Below, in pieces: positions 27,910-38,379 of a stretch of DNA of 64,000 nucleotides. Below the pieces are notes generated by a model. It was not told the origin of the DNA, searched no databases, and was given only the letters and a program-made list of their open reading frames with translations. Positions within the stretch are counted from its first letter, which is position 1. Each line of letters opens with the position of its first letter. The position numbers were made by a program, and so were the translations under genes. Source of the DNA: Streptomyces daqingensis. Lineage in GTDB: Bacteria; Actinomycetota; Actinomycetes; Streptomycetales; Streptomycetaceae. The stretch lies in NCBI RefSeq assembly GCF_014645895.1, contig NZ_BMMP01000003.1, forward strand, positions 289,949-353,948, in the 5' to 3' direction.

Positions 27910-29277
27910 GTGGCAGAACGCACACCCCCACTCTCCGCCGACGAGCTGCGAGTGCTCGTCGAGAGGGAGGAGATCGACACCGTCGCGCTCGCCTTCACCG
28001 ACATGCAAGGGCGGCTGCAGGGAAAACGGTTCGCGGCGCGCCATTTCATCGACGAGGTCATGGACCACGGCACGGAGGGCTGCAACTACCTTCTCGCCGT
28101 CGACGTGGATCTGAACACCGTCGACGGCTACGCGATGTCCTCCTGGGAACACGGCTACGGCGACTTCGCCATGCACGCCGACATGAGCACCCTGCGCCGC
28201 GTCCCGTGGAACCCGGGCACAGCGATGGTCACCGCCGACCTCGCGTGGCACGACGGCTCTCCCGTCGTGGCGTCGCCCCGGCAGATCCTGCGCCGCCAGC
28301 TCGACCGGCTCGCCGAGCGCGGCTGGAGCGCGTACATCGGCACGGAGCTGGAGTTCATGGTCTTCCAGGACTCCTTCGAGCAGGCATGGAGCAGCGCGTA
28401 CCGCGACCTGACGCCGGCCAACCAGTACAACGTCGACTACTCGATACTGGGGACCGCCCGGGTCGAGCCGCTGCTGCGCCGTATCCGCAACGAGATGGGC
28501 GCCGCCGGGATGAAGGTCGAGTCGGCCAAGGGCGAGTGCAACCTCGGCCAGCACGAGATCGCGTTCCGTTACGACGAGGCGCTCATCACCTGCGACCAGC
28601 ACGTCGTGTACAAGACCGGCGCCAAGGAGATCGCGGCGCAGTCCGGTCAGGCGCTCACGTTCATGGCCAAGTTCGACGAGCGTGAAGGCAACTCGTGCCA
28701 CATCCACCTCTCGCTGCGTGACGAGGACGGGTCGCCCGTCTTCGCCGACGAGGCGGGCGAGTACGGCATGTCCGAGACGATGCGGCACTTCCTCGCCGGA
28801 CAGCTCGCGGCGATGCGGGAGTTCACCCTCCTCTACGCCCCGAACATCAACTCCTACAAAAGGTTCCAGCCGGGTTCCTTCGCCCCGACGGCCGTCGCCT
28901 GGGGCCCCGACAACCGCACCTGCGCCCTGCGCATCGTCGGACACGGCCACGGACACAGGCTGGAGAACCGGGTACCGGGCGGCGACGTCAACCCGTACCT
29001 CGCGGTGGCGGGCATGATCGCCGCCGGTCTGCACGGCGTCGACAGGAAGCTGGAGCTGCAGGACGCCTGCACCGGCAACGCCTACACCGGCGACGCGGAG
29101 CACGTGCCCGCCACGCTGCGGGAGGCCTCGGAGCTGTGGGAGCGGAGCACGATCGCGCAGGAGGCGTTCGGGTCCGACGTGGTGGCGCACTACCTGAACA
29201 TGGCGCACGTGGAGCAGCAGGCCTACGACACGGCCGTCACGGACTGGGAGCGGTTCCGCTCCTTCGAACGGATGTAA
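27910..29277 (+). CDS. glnA4: Glutamine-synthetase-like gamma-glutamylethanolamide synthetase (GlnA4 type)
   Basis: A 455-residue GS-fold ligase. GS signatures are TDMQGRLQGKRFAARHF, the metal-binding GTELEFMVF, GECNLGQHEI, NSCHIHLSL and NINSYKRFQPGSFAP. It differs from true glutamine synthetases in these loops. By context (ethanolamine-type permease, GntR regulator, aldehyde dehydrogenase, SDR, gamma-glutamyl hydrolase) it matches GlnA4 of S. coelicolor, described as joining glutamate to ethanolamine with ATP. The GTG start at 27910 has AGGAGG seven bases upstream. It is the first gene of a three-gene operon. Confidence 0.85.
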   Translation: MAERTPPLSADELRVLVEREEIDTVALAFTDMQGRLQGKRFAARHFIDEVMDHGTEGCNYLLAVDVDLNTVDGYAMSSWEHGYGDFAMHADMSTLRRVPWNPGTAMVTADLAWHDGSPVVASPRQILRRQLDRLAERGWSAYIGTELEFMVFQDSFEQAWSSAYRDLTPANQYNVDYSILGTARVEPLLRRIRNEMGAAGMKVESAKGECNLGQHEIAFRYDEALITCDQHVVYKTGAKEIAAQSGQALTFMAKFDEREGNSCHIHLSLRDEDGSPVFADEAGEYGMSETMRHFLAGQLAAMREFTLLYAPNINSYKRFQPGSFAPTAVAWGPDNRTCALRIVGHGHGHRLENRVPGGDVNPYLAVAGMIAAGLHGVDRKLELQDACTGNAYTGDAEHVPATLREASELWERSTIAQEAFGSDVVAHYLNMAHVEQQAYDTAVTDWERFRSFERM

Positions 29278-29287
29278 GGACGCGACT

Positions 29288-30669
29288 TTGCACGACGAGC
29301 ACCAGCAGCACGAACTCCCGGTCGTCAACCCGGCGACCGAGGAACTGATCACCACCGTTTCCGCCGCGACACCCGCCGACGTCGACGCGGCCGTGCGCCG
29401 TGCCGCGTCCGCCCAGACGGCCTGGGCGGCCCTCGCTCCGGGCGAACGCGCGAGGCTGCTGCGCCGGTTCGCGGTCGTCGTCGACGAGCACCTGGAGGAA
29501 CTGGCCCAGCTGGAGGTCCAGGAGGCCGGGCACCCGGTGGGCAACGCCCGCTGGGAGGCCGGCAACGCCCGGGACCTGCTCGACTACGCCGCCGGGGGAG
29601 TGGAGCGCCTCAACGGCAGGCAGATCCCCGTCGACGGGGGCATCAGCGTCACCTTCGCCGAACCGCTCGGCGTCGTGACCGTCATCGCCCCGTGGAACTT
29701 CCCGATGCCGGTCGCGGCATGGGGGACGGCTCCGGCGCTCGCAGCCGGGAACGCCGTGATCCTCAAGCCGGCCGAGACCACGCCGCTGACCGCGCTGCGC
29801 CTCGCCGAACTCGGCCTCGAGGCGGGCCTGCCCGAGGGCCTCTTCCAGGTCCTGCCGGGCGAGGGACCGGTGGCGGGGACCGCGCTGGTGGAGCACCCGG
29901 GGGTCGCCAAGGTCGTCTTCACGGGATCGACGGCGGTGGGCAAGGACATCATGGCCAGGTGCGCGGCGGGTGTGAAGCGGGTGACGCTCGAACTGGGCGG
30001 CAAGAGCCCCAACATCGTCTTCTCGGACGCCGACCTCGCGCTGGCCGCCACCGCCGCACCGGGATCGTTCCTCGACAACACCGGGCAGGACTGCTGCGCC
30101 CGCAGCCGCATCCTCGTCCAGCGCGACGTGTACGACCGCTTCCTCGAACTGCTGGAACCGGCCGTCAAGTCGTTCGTCGCGGGCGACCCCGCCGACCCCG
30201 CCACGCAGATGGGGCCGCTCATCTCCGAGCGGCAGCGTGAACGGGTGCGCGGTTACGTCCCCGAGGACGCCTCCGCGCTCATCCGCGGGGAGGTGCCCGA
30301 CGGCAAGGGCTACTGGTACCCGGCCACGGTCCTGGAGGGTGCGCCGGGCGACCGGCGCAGCGCCGAGGAGATCTTCGGCCCCGTCGCGGTGGCGATCCCG
30401 TTCGAGGACGAGGCCGAGGCCGTGCGCATCGCCAACGCCTCCGACTACGGCCTCTCAGGCTCCATCTGGACCCGCGACGTGGGCCGCGCGCTGCGCGTCT
30501 CGCGTGCCGTGGCCGCCGGGAACCTGTCGGTCAACTCGCACAGCGCCGTGCGCTACACGACCCCCTTCGGGGGCTTCAAGCAGTCGGGTCTCGGCCGTGA
30601 ACTCGGTCCGGACGCACTGACCGCCTTCACCGAGACCAAGAACGTCTTCATCAGTACGGAGGAGCAGCC

Positions 30670-30673
<4 letters not shown>
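29288..30673 (+). CDS. NAD(P)+-dependent aldehyde dehydrogenase
   Basis: A 461-residue ALDH with the full catalytic set: Asn137 in PWNFPM, Glu235 in LELGGKS and nucleophile Cys269 in NTGQDCCAR. The Rossmann contact FTGSTAVGKDI is also visible. In this operon it would oxidise the gamma-glutamyl-aminoacetaldehyde made from glutamylated ethanolamine. The start is a TTG ten bases after the ligase stop, with TAAGGAC as overlapping ribosome site; no ATG/GTG lies near. Its last codon overlaps the SDR start by four bases. Confidence 0.88.
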
Positions 30674-31476
<803 letters not shown>

Positions 31477-31596
31477 TCCCGCACCGGCGAGGGCCCGGGG
31501 CGGCCCCCGAGCCGGTGATTTCCCGTCGGCGGCCACCCGGCCGGGCGGAGTCCATGTGACTCGCACACGTGTTGCCCTACAGTGCGAGAGGTGAGC

Positions 31597-32439
31597 ATGA
31601 CGACACCGCCCGGCTGGTACCCCGACCCGGGCAGCGCGTACAAGCCCAAGTCCCGCGCGCAGGAACGCTGGTGGGACGGGAGCGCGTGGAGCGGCCAGAC
31701 CCGTACCCGCGGGGCGGTGCGCGGCCCCCTCGTGGCGGGGATCGTCGGCGGGCTCGTGCTCGTCGCGGCGCTGCTCGTGGCCTCCGTGCTCGTCTTCGGC
31801 GCGGGCGTCGGGCGGAGTACGGGCGACGAGGCGGGCGGGCCGCCCCCGCCGGAAGCCCCGCCCCGCGACGACGGGCCCGGCGGCAGCGGCGAACTCCCCG
31901 AGGAGGACGGCGGGGAGGGGGAGGTCCCGGCGAGCGGCGTCGACTTGCCCGTGCTGGACGGCTGGCAGCACGACCCTCTCGCGCCCATGGTCACCACGGG
32001 CGAGTACACGTGTCCCGGAGACGGCGGCGAGAACTGCCTGCGGGGCTCCGCGGTCATCGTCGTCGCCGGCACGGACACCGGCAGCGCGGAGGACGCGGCG
32101 AAGAGCGACATCGGCCGCTTCGCGAAGACCGCCTACAGCAAGGGCACGTACGGCGGCATCACCTCCCACAAGGCGGTGGCGTCCGAGAAGACCACCGTGG
32201 CGGGGGAGGAGGGCTACCGGGTGCGCTGGAAGATCGTCAACCGGACCAAGCCGGACGCGTACGTCGAGTCGCTGGCGTTCCCGCACCCCTCCGGATCCGG
32301 GGAGATGCTCCTGCTGCGCAGCGGTTTCGACATCCACCGCTCCGCGCCCCCGCTGAAGGACATGGACAAGCTGGCCGAAGGCGTCAGGGAACGGCCGGAC
32401 GCGGGGACGGGCGGAGGACCCCCGGGCGAATCCGTCTGA
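31597..32439 (+). CDS. DUF2510 membrane-anchored protein
   Basis: A 280-residue protein with an N-terminal DUF2510 module (GWYPDPGSAYKPK, ERWWDGSAWSGQTRT), one transmembrane helix (LVAGIVGGLVLVAALLVASV) and a Pro/Gly/Glu-rich spacer. An extracytoplasmic domain of ~140 residues follows, with two cysteines (YTCPGDGGENCLRG). DUF2510 proteins are common in actinobacteria and of unknown function. ATG at 31597 was preferred since GAGAGGTGAG precedes it, though two in-frame GTGs lie just upstream. It is probably unlinked to the ethanolamine genes. Confidence 0.75.
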   Translation: MTTPPGWYPDPGSAYKPKSRAQERWWDGSAWSGQTRTRGAVRGPLVAGIVGGLVLVAALLVASVLVFGAGVGRSTGDEAGGPPPPEAPPRDDGPGGSGELPEEDGGEGEVPASGVDLPVLDGWQHDPLAPMVTTGEYTCPGDGGENCLRGSAVIVVAGTDTGSAEDAAKSDIGRFAKTAYSKGTYGGITSHKAVASEKTTVAGEEGYRVRWKIVNRTKPDAYVESLAFPHPSGSGEMLLLRSGFDIHRSAPPLKDMDKLAEGVRERPDAGTGGGPPGESV

Positions 32440-32471
32440 CCGTCACCGGCGCAGCGCCGGCGCGGACGGTC
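32438..32471. terminator. Bidirectional terminator
   Basis: GACCGTC (32438-32444) pairs with GACGGTC (32465-32471), and an inner CCGGCGC/GCGCCGG stem extends it, between the convergent DUF2510 and alanine-racemase-fold genes. Confidence 0.6.
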
Positions 32472-32526
32472 CGGGCCGCGCCCCGCCACGTACCGGCCAG
32501 GCACCGCCGGAAGCACCGCCCGCTAG

Positions 32527-33741
32527 CTAGAGGAACGTGCGGCCCTCTCCCCGGTACGTCGGCAGCACACCGGTGACGCGGTCGCCGCTCACCAGGTGCA
32601 GCTCGGCGAAGCGCTCGCACAGCTCGCCGGCCTTGGCATGCCGGAACCACACGCGGTCCCCGACCAGCAGGTCGTCGGCAGGGGACCCTAGCAGCGGCGT
32701 CTGCACCTCGCCTGCTCCCTCCTGGGCGTCGTAGCGCAGCCCCTGCGGCAGATACGGCTGGGGCAGCCGGTCCCTGCCGGGAGCGCCGGAAGCGGGGTAG
32801 CCGCCGCCGAGCACGGTCACCACGCCCACCCCGGGCCGCCGCACGACGGGCAGCGCGAAGAGCGCGGCCGGACGGCCCGTGAAGGAGCGGTAGTTGTCGA
32901 AGAGGCGCGGAACGAACAGCCCGGAGCCGGCGGCGACCTCCGTCACCGCCTCCTCGGCGGCCGTGTGCTGCACGCTTCCCGTCCCGCCGCCGTTGACGAA
33001 CTCCAGGCCGGGCTCGATCCGGCGCACCGCCTCCACCGCCGCCGCCCGCCGTACCGCAAGCTCCCGTCGCGCCGCCGCCTGCATGAGGCGCACGCCGCGC
33101 GAGCGCAGCCGGCTGTCCGGGGCCGCGTCGCCCACGCCCGCGACGTGCCCTTCGTAGGCCATCAGGCCGACCAGACGGAAACCCTTCCTGGCGGTCACCG
33201 CCCGCGCCAGCTCCGCCAGTCGGGACGGTGTACGGACGGGGGAGCGGCGCGCCCCGATCCGTATCCGGCCGCCCAGCAGCCGCAGCGAGGTGTCGAGTTC
33301 GAGACAGATCCGGATCTCCTGAGTGCCTCCGTCCCGGGCGGAGTCGACGAACGCGAGCTGCTCGGGGTCGTCGACCATGACGGTCACGGCCTGCGCGAGT
33401 CGGGGGTCGGAGGCGAGTTCCGCGAAACCGGCCCTGTCGGCCGAGGGGTAGGCGAGTACGACGTCGTCGATGCCCGAGCGGGCGAGCCACAGCGACTCCG
33501 CGAGCGTGAAGCTGAGCACCCCGGCGAAGCCTTCCCGGGCGAGCACCCGTTCCAGCAGCCCGCGGCAGCGCACCGACTTGCTGGCCACCCGGATCGGCTT
33601 GCCGCCTCCGCGGCGCACCAGGTCGTCGGCGTTCGCGTCGAACGCGTCGAGGTCCACGACGGCGAACGGCGCGTCGAGAAGCGAGGTGGCCCGGTCGTAC
33701 CGGGCCCGGTCCGCGGCGAGGTCGGCAGAGGTGTCGAACAC
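32527..33741 (-). CDS. PLP-dependent amino acid deaminase/aldolase, alanine-racemase-like fold
   Basis: A 404-residue fold-type III PLP enzyme. The N-terminal TIM barrel has FAVVDLDAFDANADDLV and the PLP-lysine region GGKPIRVASKSVRCR, in which the Lys of ASK would form the Schiff base. It ends with a D-threonine-aldolase/deaminase-type metal-binding domain (GDRVWFRHAKAGELCERF). Likely substrates are D-amino acids or D-beta-hydroxy amino acids. The GTG start at 33741 was chosen; the open frame continues ~200 codons upstream to 34368 but that part is low-complexity and lies antisense to the next gene. Confidence 0.8.
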   Translation of the reverse strand: MFDTSADLAADRARYDRATSLLDAPFAVVDLDAFDANADDLVRRGGGKPIRVASKSVRCRGLLERVLAREGFAGVLSFTLAESLWLARSGIDDVVLAYPSADRAGFAELASDPRLAQAVTVMVDDPEQLAFVDSARDGGTQEIRICLELDTSLRLLGGRIRIGARRSPVRTPSRLAELARAVTARKGFRLVGLMAYEGHVAGVGDAAPDSRLRSRGVRLMQAAARRELAVRRAAAVEAVRRIEPGLEFVNGGGTGSVQHTAAEEAVTEVAAGSGLFVPRLFDNYRSFTGRPAALFALPVVRRPGVGVVTVLGGGYPASGAPGRDRLPQPYLPQGLRYDAQEGAGEVQTPLLGSPADDLLVGDRVWFRHAKAGELCERFAELHLVSGDRVTGVLPTYRGEGRTFL

Positions 33742-33950
33742 CCGTGCAGCTTGCCAGAGCGCGACGGCCCGCGACAGTGGACGAAAGGCGGCCGAGCCTC
33801 GCCGACCGGGTTGCCGGAACCACCAGTTCGCCCCGTAGAGTGACGGCCGCACGCTGCGTGAGGCCGACCCTGCGGCGTGTTGTCCGTTACGAACCGGCAT
33901 GCCCCGAAAGGCATTCGTGTGGGGTGGCACTGCGCGCGGGAGGGGTGCAG

Positions 33951-35330
33951 ATGAGCACTGACGCCGACCGCACGGAGCCCCCGGATTCACCCAGGCCCCA
34001 CCCGGAGCCGCCGCGCGAGCACTCCAAGGTTCCGGCGCCGCCGGCCTTCCCGCCTCGCCCGGCGGCCCCGCCGCGTCCCAGCGCTCCGCCGCGCCCCAGC
34101 GCCCCGCCGATGCCCTCCTCACCGCCGCAGCCCAACTGGCCCGGAAACACGGCCGGTTCAGCGGCCGGCCGTGTGCCGGCAGCAGGGAGGGGCGTGCACG
34201 GCCCCGCGGAGCACACCCAGAAAGACGAGCCCACCGCACAGATGCCGCACGATCCGGAATCGGACGACGTCCGTACCGCCGCATCGAAGTCCCTTCCCGC
34301 ACAGGACGCGAGGCTGCGCCTGCCCGCCCCGTCCGCGCCCCCGCAGCCTCCGCCGCCCACCGGCGCACCGCTCACCCCGGAGACGCTGCGCCGCAGGGCC
34401 TACGCCGGAGGCGCCGGACCCGGCCCCCTCCCGGCGGGCAACCCGATGCCGCCCGACGCGGGCCGGGCGGAGTTCGGCTCCGCACCCCTGCCGGAGTCCG
34501 GGGCGGAAGGCGGGGCTTCCGGATACGGGCCGCACACTGCCCGGCTCCTTCCCGTACGTGACGCCTCGGCGCACCGCCCCGCGCCCCGCACTGTCGCGGC
34601 AGCCGTCTGCCTCGTGCTCGGGGTGGGCCTGCTGGGCGGCGCAGGTGCGGGGATGACGCTCACCGGCGACTCCTCCGAACCGGCCTCTCCTGAGCAGGTG
34701 TTCGAGCGGGCCGGGGCGATGTGGCACGAGACCCCCGTCGACGAGCTGTTCCCGCGCGTACTCGAAGGGCTGGGCGCCGGCCCCGGCAGCGCCGACCGCA
34801 AGTGGGTGCGCGTCGCCGTCGCACCCGACTCCGACTGCCGCAACGCGTTCGACCCCTTGTTGACGAAGGCCCTCTCGCCGGTGGGCTGTGAGCGTCTGCT
34901 GCGCGCCACCTACGCCGACGAGACGACCAGCAGCGTCACCACGGTCGGACTGGTCTTCACCCGCAGCGGCCAGAGCGGCATGCGGAGCCTGCGCAAGCGC
35001 TTCGCGGTCGAGAACCTCACCGAGCGCACGGACCTCATGCCGCGCCCGTACCCGGCGCGCGGCACCGTCGCCGCCGACTTCGGCGACGCACAGCGCGCCA
35101 GCTGGACGGTGCGGGTGCTCGCCGACGCGCCGGTCGTCGTCTACGCCGTCACCGGATTCGCCGACGGACGCGTCGTCAGCGACCCGCAGGCGGCCGCGGA
35201 GGCGACCGAGAAGGGCGAGACGTCCGCCGCCGCGCAGGCGGGACTCGGGCACGACGCACAGGGCATCGCGGACCGTATCGAGCGCCGGCTGCGCAACACG
35301 GCCGCAGGGCGAGGGGGAGGCGACCAGTGA
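33951..35330 (+). CDS. Proline-rich single-span membrane protein upstream of mycosin-like protease
   Basis: A 459-residue protein. The first ~210 residues are Pro/Ala-rich with PPRPSAPPRP-type repeats and probably disordered in the cytoplasm. One transmembrane helix follows (TVAAAVCLVLGVGLLGGAGA), then a ~220-residue extracytoplasmic domain with two cysteines (DSDCRNAF, PVGCERLL). No named family is recognised. The protease gene starts inside its stop codon (GTGA overlap), so the two are translationally coupled and likely work together at the membrane. ATG at 33951 has GGGAGGGG upstream. Confidence 0.78.
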   Translation: MSTDADRTEPPDSPRPHPEPPREHSKVPAPPAFPPRPAAPPRPSAPPRPSAPPMPSSPPQPNWPGNTAGSAAGRVPAAGRGVHGPAEHTQKDEPTAQMPHDPESDDVRTAASKSLPAQDARLRLPAPSAPPQPPPPTGAPLTPETLRRRAYAGGAGPGPLPAGNPMPPDAGRAEFGSAPLPESGAEGGASGYGPHTARLLPVRDASAHRPAPRTVAAAVCLVLGVGLLGGAGAGMTLTGDSSEPASPEQVFERAGAMWHETPVDELFPRVLEGLGAGPGSADRKWVRVAVAPDSDCRNAFDPLLTKALSPVGCERLLRATYADETTSSVTTVGLVFTRSGQSGMRSLRKRFAVENLTERTDLMPRPYPARGTVAADFGDAQRASWTVRVLADAPVVVYAVTGFADGRVVSDPQAAAEATEKGETSAAAQAGLGHDAQGIADRIERRLRNTAAGRGGGDQ

Positions 35331-36667
35331 CGCACAGCCGTCGCGAACAGCAGCATGTACCCGCGGGGACCGGCGGCCCGTCCGGAGCCGCACCGGCAGA
35401 CTCCTGCGGGAGCCGCCCGGAACCGGCTCAGGCGCGGCCGCCCGTCCCGGCCCGCTCGCGCCGCCCCGACCGGCGGCACCGCGTGCGCCGTGCCGCCGTC
35501 CTTCCGCTCGCGATGCTGCTCGCGCTGCTGCCGGCGGCCGGGAGCGCGTACGCCGCCGGTGAGGACCTGCCGCGCGAGAAGTGGGGGCTGAAGGCCATCC
35601 AGGCGCCGGACGCCTGGAAGACGACGAAGGGCAAGGGCATCACCGTCGCCGTCCTCGACACCGGTGTGGCGGCCGACCATCCCGACCTGAAGGGCAACGT
35701 GCTGCCCGGCCGGGACTTCGTCCGCGTCGGTGCCAAGAAGGGCGACCGCGAATGGGCCCGTCACGGCACCGCCATGGCCAGCCTCATCGCGGGGCACGGA
35801 CACGGCGGCGGCGGCCGCGAGGGAGTCACTGGCGTCGCACCCGAGGCGAAGGTCCTTCCTGTGCGGGTGCTCCTCGAGGACGCCGACCCGCAGCGCAAGA
35901 AGGCCCGCAAGGAGAGCGCGGGAGCATTGGCCGAGGGCATCCGCTGGGCGGCCGACAAGGGCGCCGACGTCATCAACCTCTCCCTCGGCGACGACAGCGA
36001 CTCCGCGCACCCGGAGGCCCGCGAGGACGCCGCCGTGCGGTACGCCCTGAAGAAGGGGTCCGTCGTCGTCGCCTCCGCCGGCAACGGCGGGGAGGAGGGC
36101 GACCACGTCTCCTATCCGGCCGCGTATCCCGGCGTGATCGCCGTGACCGCGGTCGACCGGCGCGGGGCGCGGGCCGCGTTCTCCACGCGCCGCTGGTACG
36201 CGACCGTGGCGGCACCGGGCAAGGACGTGCTGATAGCCGATCCGGACCGCCGCTACTACGAGGGCTGGGGCACGAGCGCCGCCTCGGCCTTCGCCTCCGG
36301 CGCGATCGCGCTCGTACGGGCCGCACACCCCGACCTGAGCCCGGCCCAGATCAAGGAACTCGTCTCCGACACGGCCCAGAACACCCCCGAGGGCGGCCGC
36401 AGCGACGCCCTCGGCACGGGCGTCGTCGACCCGGCGGCCGCCATCGAGATGGGCTCCAACATCAAGCCGCGCAAGCAGCAGCCCAGCCCGCAGCCGTACC
36501 AGAACGAGTTCTTCGGCGCGGGTCCGGACGACGGCCTCAGCGCGGGCTGGCTGGCCGCCATCACCGGATTCGTCGGCCTGCTGCTGATCGCGGGCGCGGT
36601 GGCGGTGCACCGCGGCGTGAACCTGGAGACGCTGCGCGGTCTGCGCGGCCGCATGACCGGACAGTGA
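35327..36667 (+). CDS. Subtilisin-like serine protease, mycosin (MycP) type
   Basis: A 446-residue S8 peptidase. After a basic cytoplasmic stretch, a signal-anchor (AAVLPLAMLLALLPAAGSAYA) leads into the catalytic domain: Asp111 (AVLDTGVAADHPDL), His146 (RHGTAMASLIAG) and Ser316 (GWGTSAASAFASG, with Ala where most subtilisins have Pro). A C-terminal membrane helix (WLAAITGFVGLLLIAGAVAV) and short basic tail complete the mycosin layout seen with type VII secretion systems. No ESX structural gene lies in the window, so its substrate is unknown. Confidence 0.88.
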   Translation: MTHSRREQQHVPAGTGGPSGAAPADSCGSRPEPAQARPPVPARSRRPDRRHRVRRAAVLPLAMLLALLPAAGSAYAAGEDLPREKWGLKAIQAPDAWKTTKGKGITVAVLDTGVAADHPDLKGNVLPGRDFVRVGAKKGDREWARHGTAMASLIAGHGHGGGGREGVTGVAPEAKVLPVRVLLEDADPQRKKARKESAGALAEGIRWAADKGADVINLSLGDDSDSAHPEAREDAAVRYALKKGSVVVASAGNGGEEGDHVSYPAAYPGVIAVTAVDRRGARAAFSTRRWYATVAAPGKDVLIADPDRRYYEGWGTSAASAFASGAIALVRAAHPDLSPAQIKELVSDTAQNTPEGGRSDALGTGVVDPAAAIEMGSNIKPRKQQPSPQPYQNEFFGAGPDDGLSAGWLAAITGFVGLLLIAGAVAVHRGVNLETLRGLRGRMTGQ

Positions 36668-36699
36668 CACCCCCGGAGCCGCAGACCGGGACGCGGAGA

Positions 36700-36725
36700 C
36701 CGGGGCCGCCCGGCGGAGGCCCCGG
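36700..36725 (+). terminator. Terminator-like hairpin after the mycosin-like gene
   Basis: CCGGGGCC (36700-36707) and GGCCCCGG (36718-36725) pair perfectly around a 10-base loop in the 82-base gap before the SseB-family gene. Confidence 0.5.
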
Positions 36726-36749
36726 GCCCACGGTCTAGGCTCGTGGCCC

Positions 36750-37496
36750 GTGGCGCTGAAGAACATCCCGGACCCCGGCTTCGCCGACGACACCGGCGCG
36801 GCGGACCCCGCGCTCGCCGCGGCCCTCGAATCCTGGCACGCGGACCGTACGGACCCCGACGCGGAACCCGGCGTCCTGCGGGCGCTCCGGAAGGCGCGCC
36901 TGCTCGTACCCGTCGTCGCCGTCCTCGGCGAGAGCACGACGGACGCCTCCGGGCTGCGCCGCGACAAGTCCAGCGACATGGCGGTGCCGACGCTCACCGC
37001 CGCGGGCGGACGCCGCGCCCTGCCGGCGTTCACCAGCACCGACGCGCTGAGCCGCTGGCGCGAGGACGCCCGGCCGGTGGCCGTCCGGCTGCCTCAGGTG
37101 CTGCAGGCCCTCGCACAGGAGGAGGCCGACACCCTCGTCCTCGACCTCGCCGGACCGGTCACCTACCAGCTCACCGGGCCTGCGCTGCGGGCCCTCGCCG
37201 AGGGGCGCAGCGAGCTCCGCCCCGCCCGCGACCCGGACGTCGTGGCCGCGCTGCGGGCGATCCTGGCCGCGGAACCGGACGTCGCCGGCGCGCATCTGCT
37301 GCCCGGCGGCGCGGACTGCGACGCCACGCTGGCCCTCGCGCTGGCCCCCGGCGCGGAGGCGGCCGCCACGGCACGGCGCCTCTCCGGCGCCCTCACCGCC
37401 GATGGGACGCTGCGTGCCCGGCTCGTGCACGGTCTCGCACTGGCGCTCCTCCCCTCGGGCAGCGCACTGCCCGAGCGTGCCTTCTTCGTGCGCTGA
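36750..37496 (+). CDS. SseB-family protein
   Basis: A 248-residue cytoplasmic protein with the SseB N-terminal domain layout (ALRKARLLVPVVAVL, AVPTLTAAGGRRALPAFTST, ALSRWREDARPVAV) and a second, related C-terminal half (VAAEPDVAGAHLLPGGADCD-like region). SseB-family proteins in Gram-positives are of unknown function; the name comes from a distant E. coli protein. GTG at 36750 was chosen. It lies between the mycosin-like gene and the aquaporin. Confidence 0.75.
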   Translation: MALKNIPDPGFADDTGAADPALAAALESWHADRTDPDAEPGVLRALRKARLLVPVVAVLGESTTDASGLRRDKSSDMAVPTLTAAGGRRALPAFTSTDALSRWREDARPVAVRLPQVLQALAQEEADTLVLDLAGPVTYQLTGPALRALAEGRSELRPARDPDVVAALRAILAAEPDVAGAHLLPGGADCDATLALALAPGAEAAATARRLSGALTADGTLRARLVHGLALALLPSGSALPERAFFVR

Positions 37497-37606
37497 CGGG
37501 CCTCTCCGAGCCCCTCCAGCGGCATTCACCCGCTCGACATGCGAGCCCGGCGGAGCCGCCACAGACTCGAAGCATGATGGAGCAACTCAGACATGTCAGG
37601 AGTGCC

Positions 37607-38344
37607 ATGTCGGCCGACACCGAGCTGCAGACCACTGCGGCGGAGTTCCTTGGGACCCTGGTCCTCGTGTTCTTCGCGGTCGGCGCCTCGGTGCTGTCGG
37701 GCGAGTACATCGGCACCCTCGGTATCGCCCTCGCCTTCGGCTTCACGCTGCTGGCGCTCGCCTACGCGATCGGGCCCGTCTCGGGTGCACACGTCAATCC
37801 GGCCGTCACCCTGGGCATGCTCCTCGCCAAGCGCCTCGACATGCAGACGGCCGTGCGCTACTGGGTCGCGCAGGTCGCCGGCGCCATCGCAGGGGCGGCG
37901 CTGCTCTTCCTGGTGGCGAAGCAGGTACCCGGTCTGCGCACGAGTGAGGCCTTCGGCACCAACGGCTTCGGCGACCGCTCGGCAGTGCGCATCAACCTCG
38001 GCGGAGCCTTCGTCACGGAGCTGCTGCTGACCGCGCTGCTCGTGTACGTGTTCCTGTGCATGACGCACAAGGTGACCGTGGCGGGCTTCGCCGGCCTTCC
38101 GATCGGCATCACGCTGGCCGTCGTCAGCCTCATCGGCATCCCGCTGACGGGCGCCTCGGTCAACCCGGCCCGCAGCCTCGGCCCGGCGATCTTCGCCGGC
38201 GGCGCCGCCCTGACACAGCTGTGGCTGTTCCTGGTGGCACCACTCCTGGGCGGGGTGCTGGCCGTGGTCGTGCACCACGTCACGCACCCCGCTGCGGGCG
38301 CCGAGATGAACAGGAACCTGCAGCCCTCGGGCGGCCCCCGCTGA
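37607..38344 (+). CDS. aqpZ: Aquaporin / MIP-family channel, AqpZ-like
   Basis: A 245-residue channel with six membrane spans and both NPA boxes (GAHVNPAVTLG and GASVNPARSLGPA). The first helix TAAEFLGTLVLVFFAVGASV is typical. The residues around the second NPA fit a water channel rather than a glycerol facilitator (no Asp after NPAR). The ATG at 37607 has AGGAG four bases before it and was preferred over ATGs at 37574/37577. It is convergent with the DUF1844 gene. Confidence 0.88.
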   Translation: MSADTELQTTAAEFLGTLVLVFFAVGASVLSGEYIGTLGIALAFGFTLLALAYAIGPVSGAHVNPAVTLGMLLAKRLDMQTAVRYWVAQVAGAIAGAALLFLVAKQVPGLRTSEAFGTNGFGDRSAVRINLGGAFVTELLLTALLVYVFLCMTHKVTVAGFAGLPIGITLAVVSLIGIPLTGASVNPARSLGPAIFAGGAALTQLWLFLVAPLLGGVLAVVVHHVTHPAAGAEMNRNLQPSGGPR

Positions 38345-38379
38345 GCGGACGCCGCCGAGGCGTCAGGCCGGTGCCGGAC

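Noticed and set aside
33742..34368. N-terminal extension of the alanine-racemase-fold enzyme by about 200 residues
   Set aside because: The extension is low-complexity, lies antisense to the proline-rich membrane protein gene, and homology starts only at the GTG at 33741.
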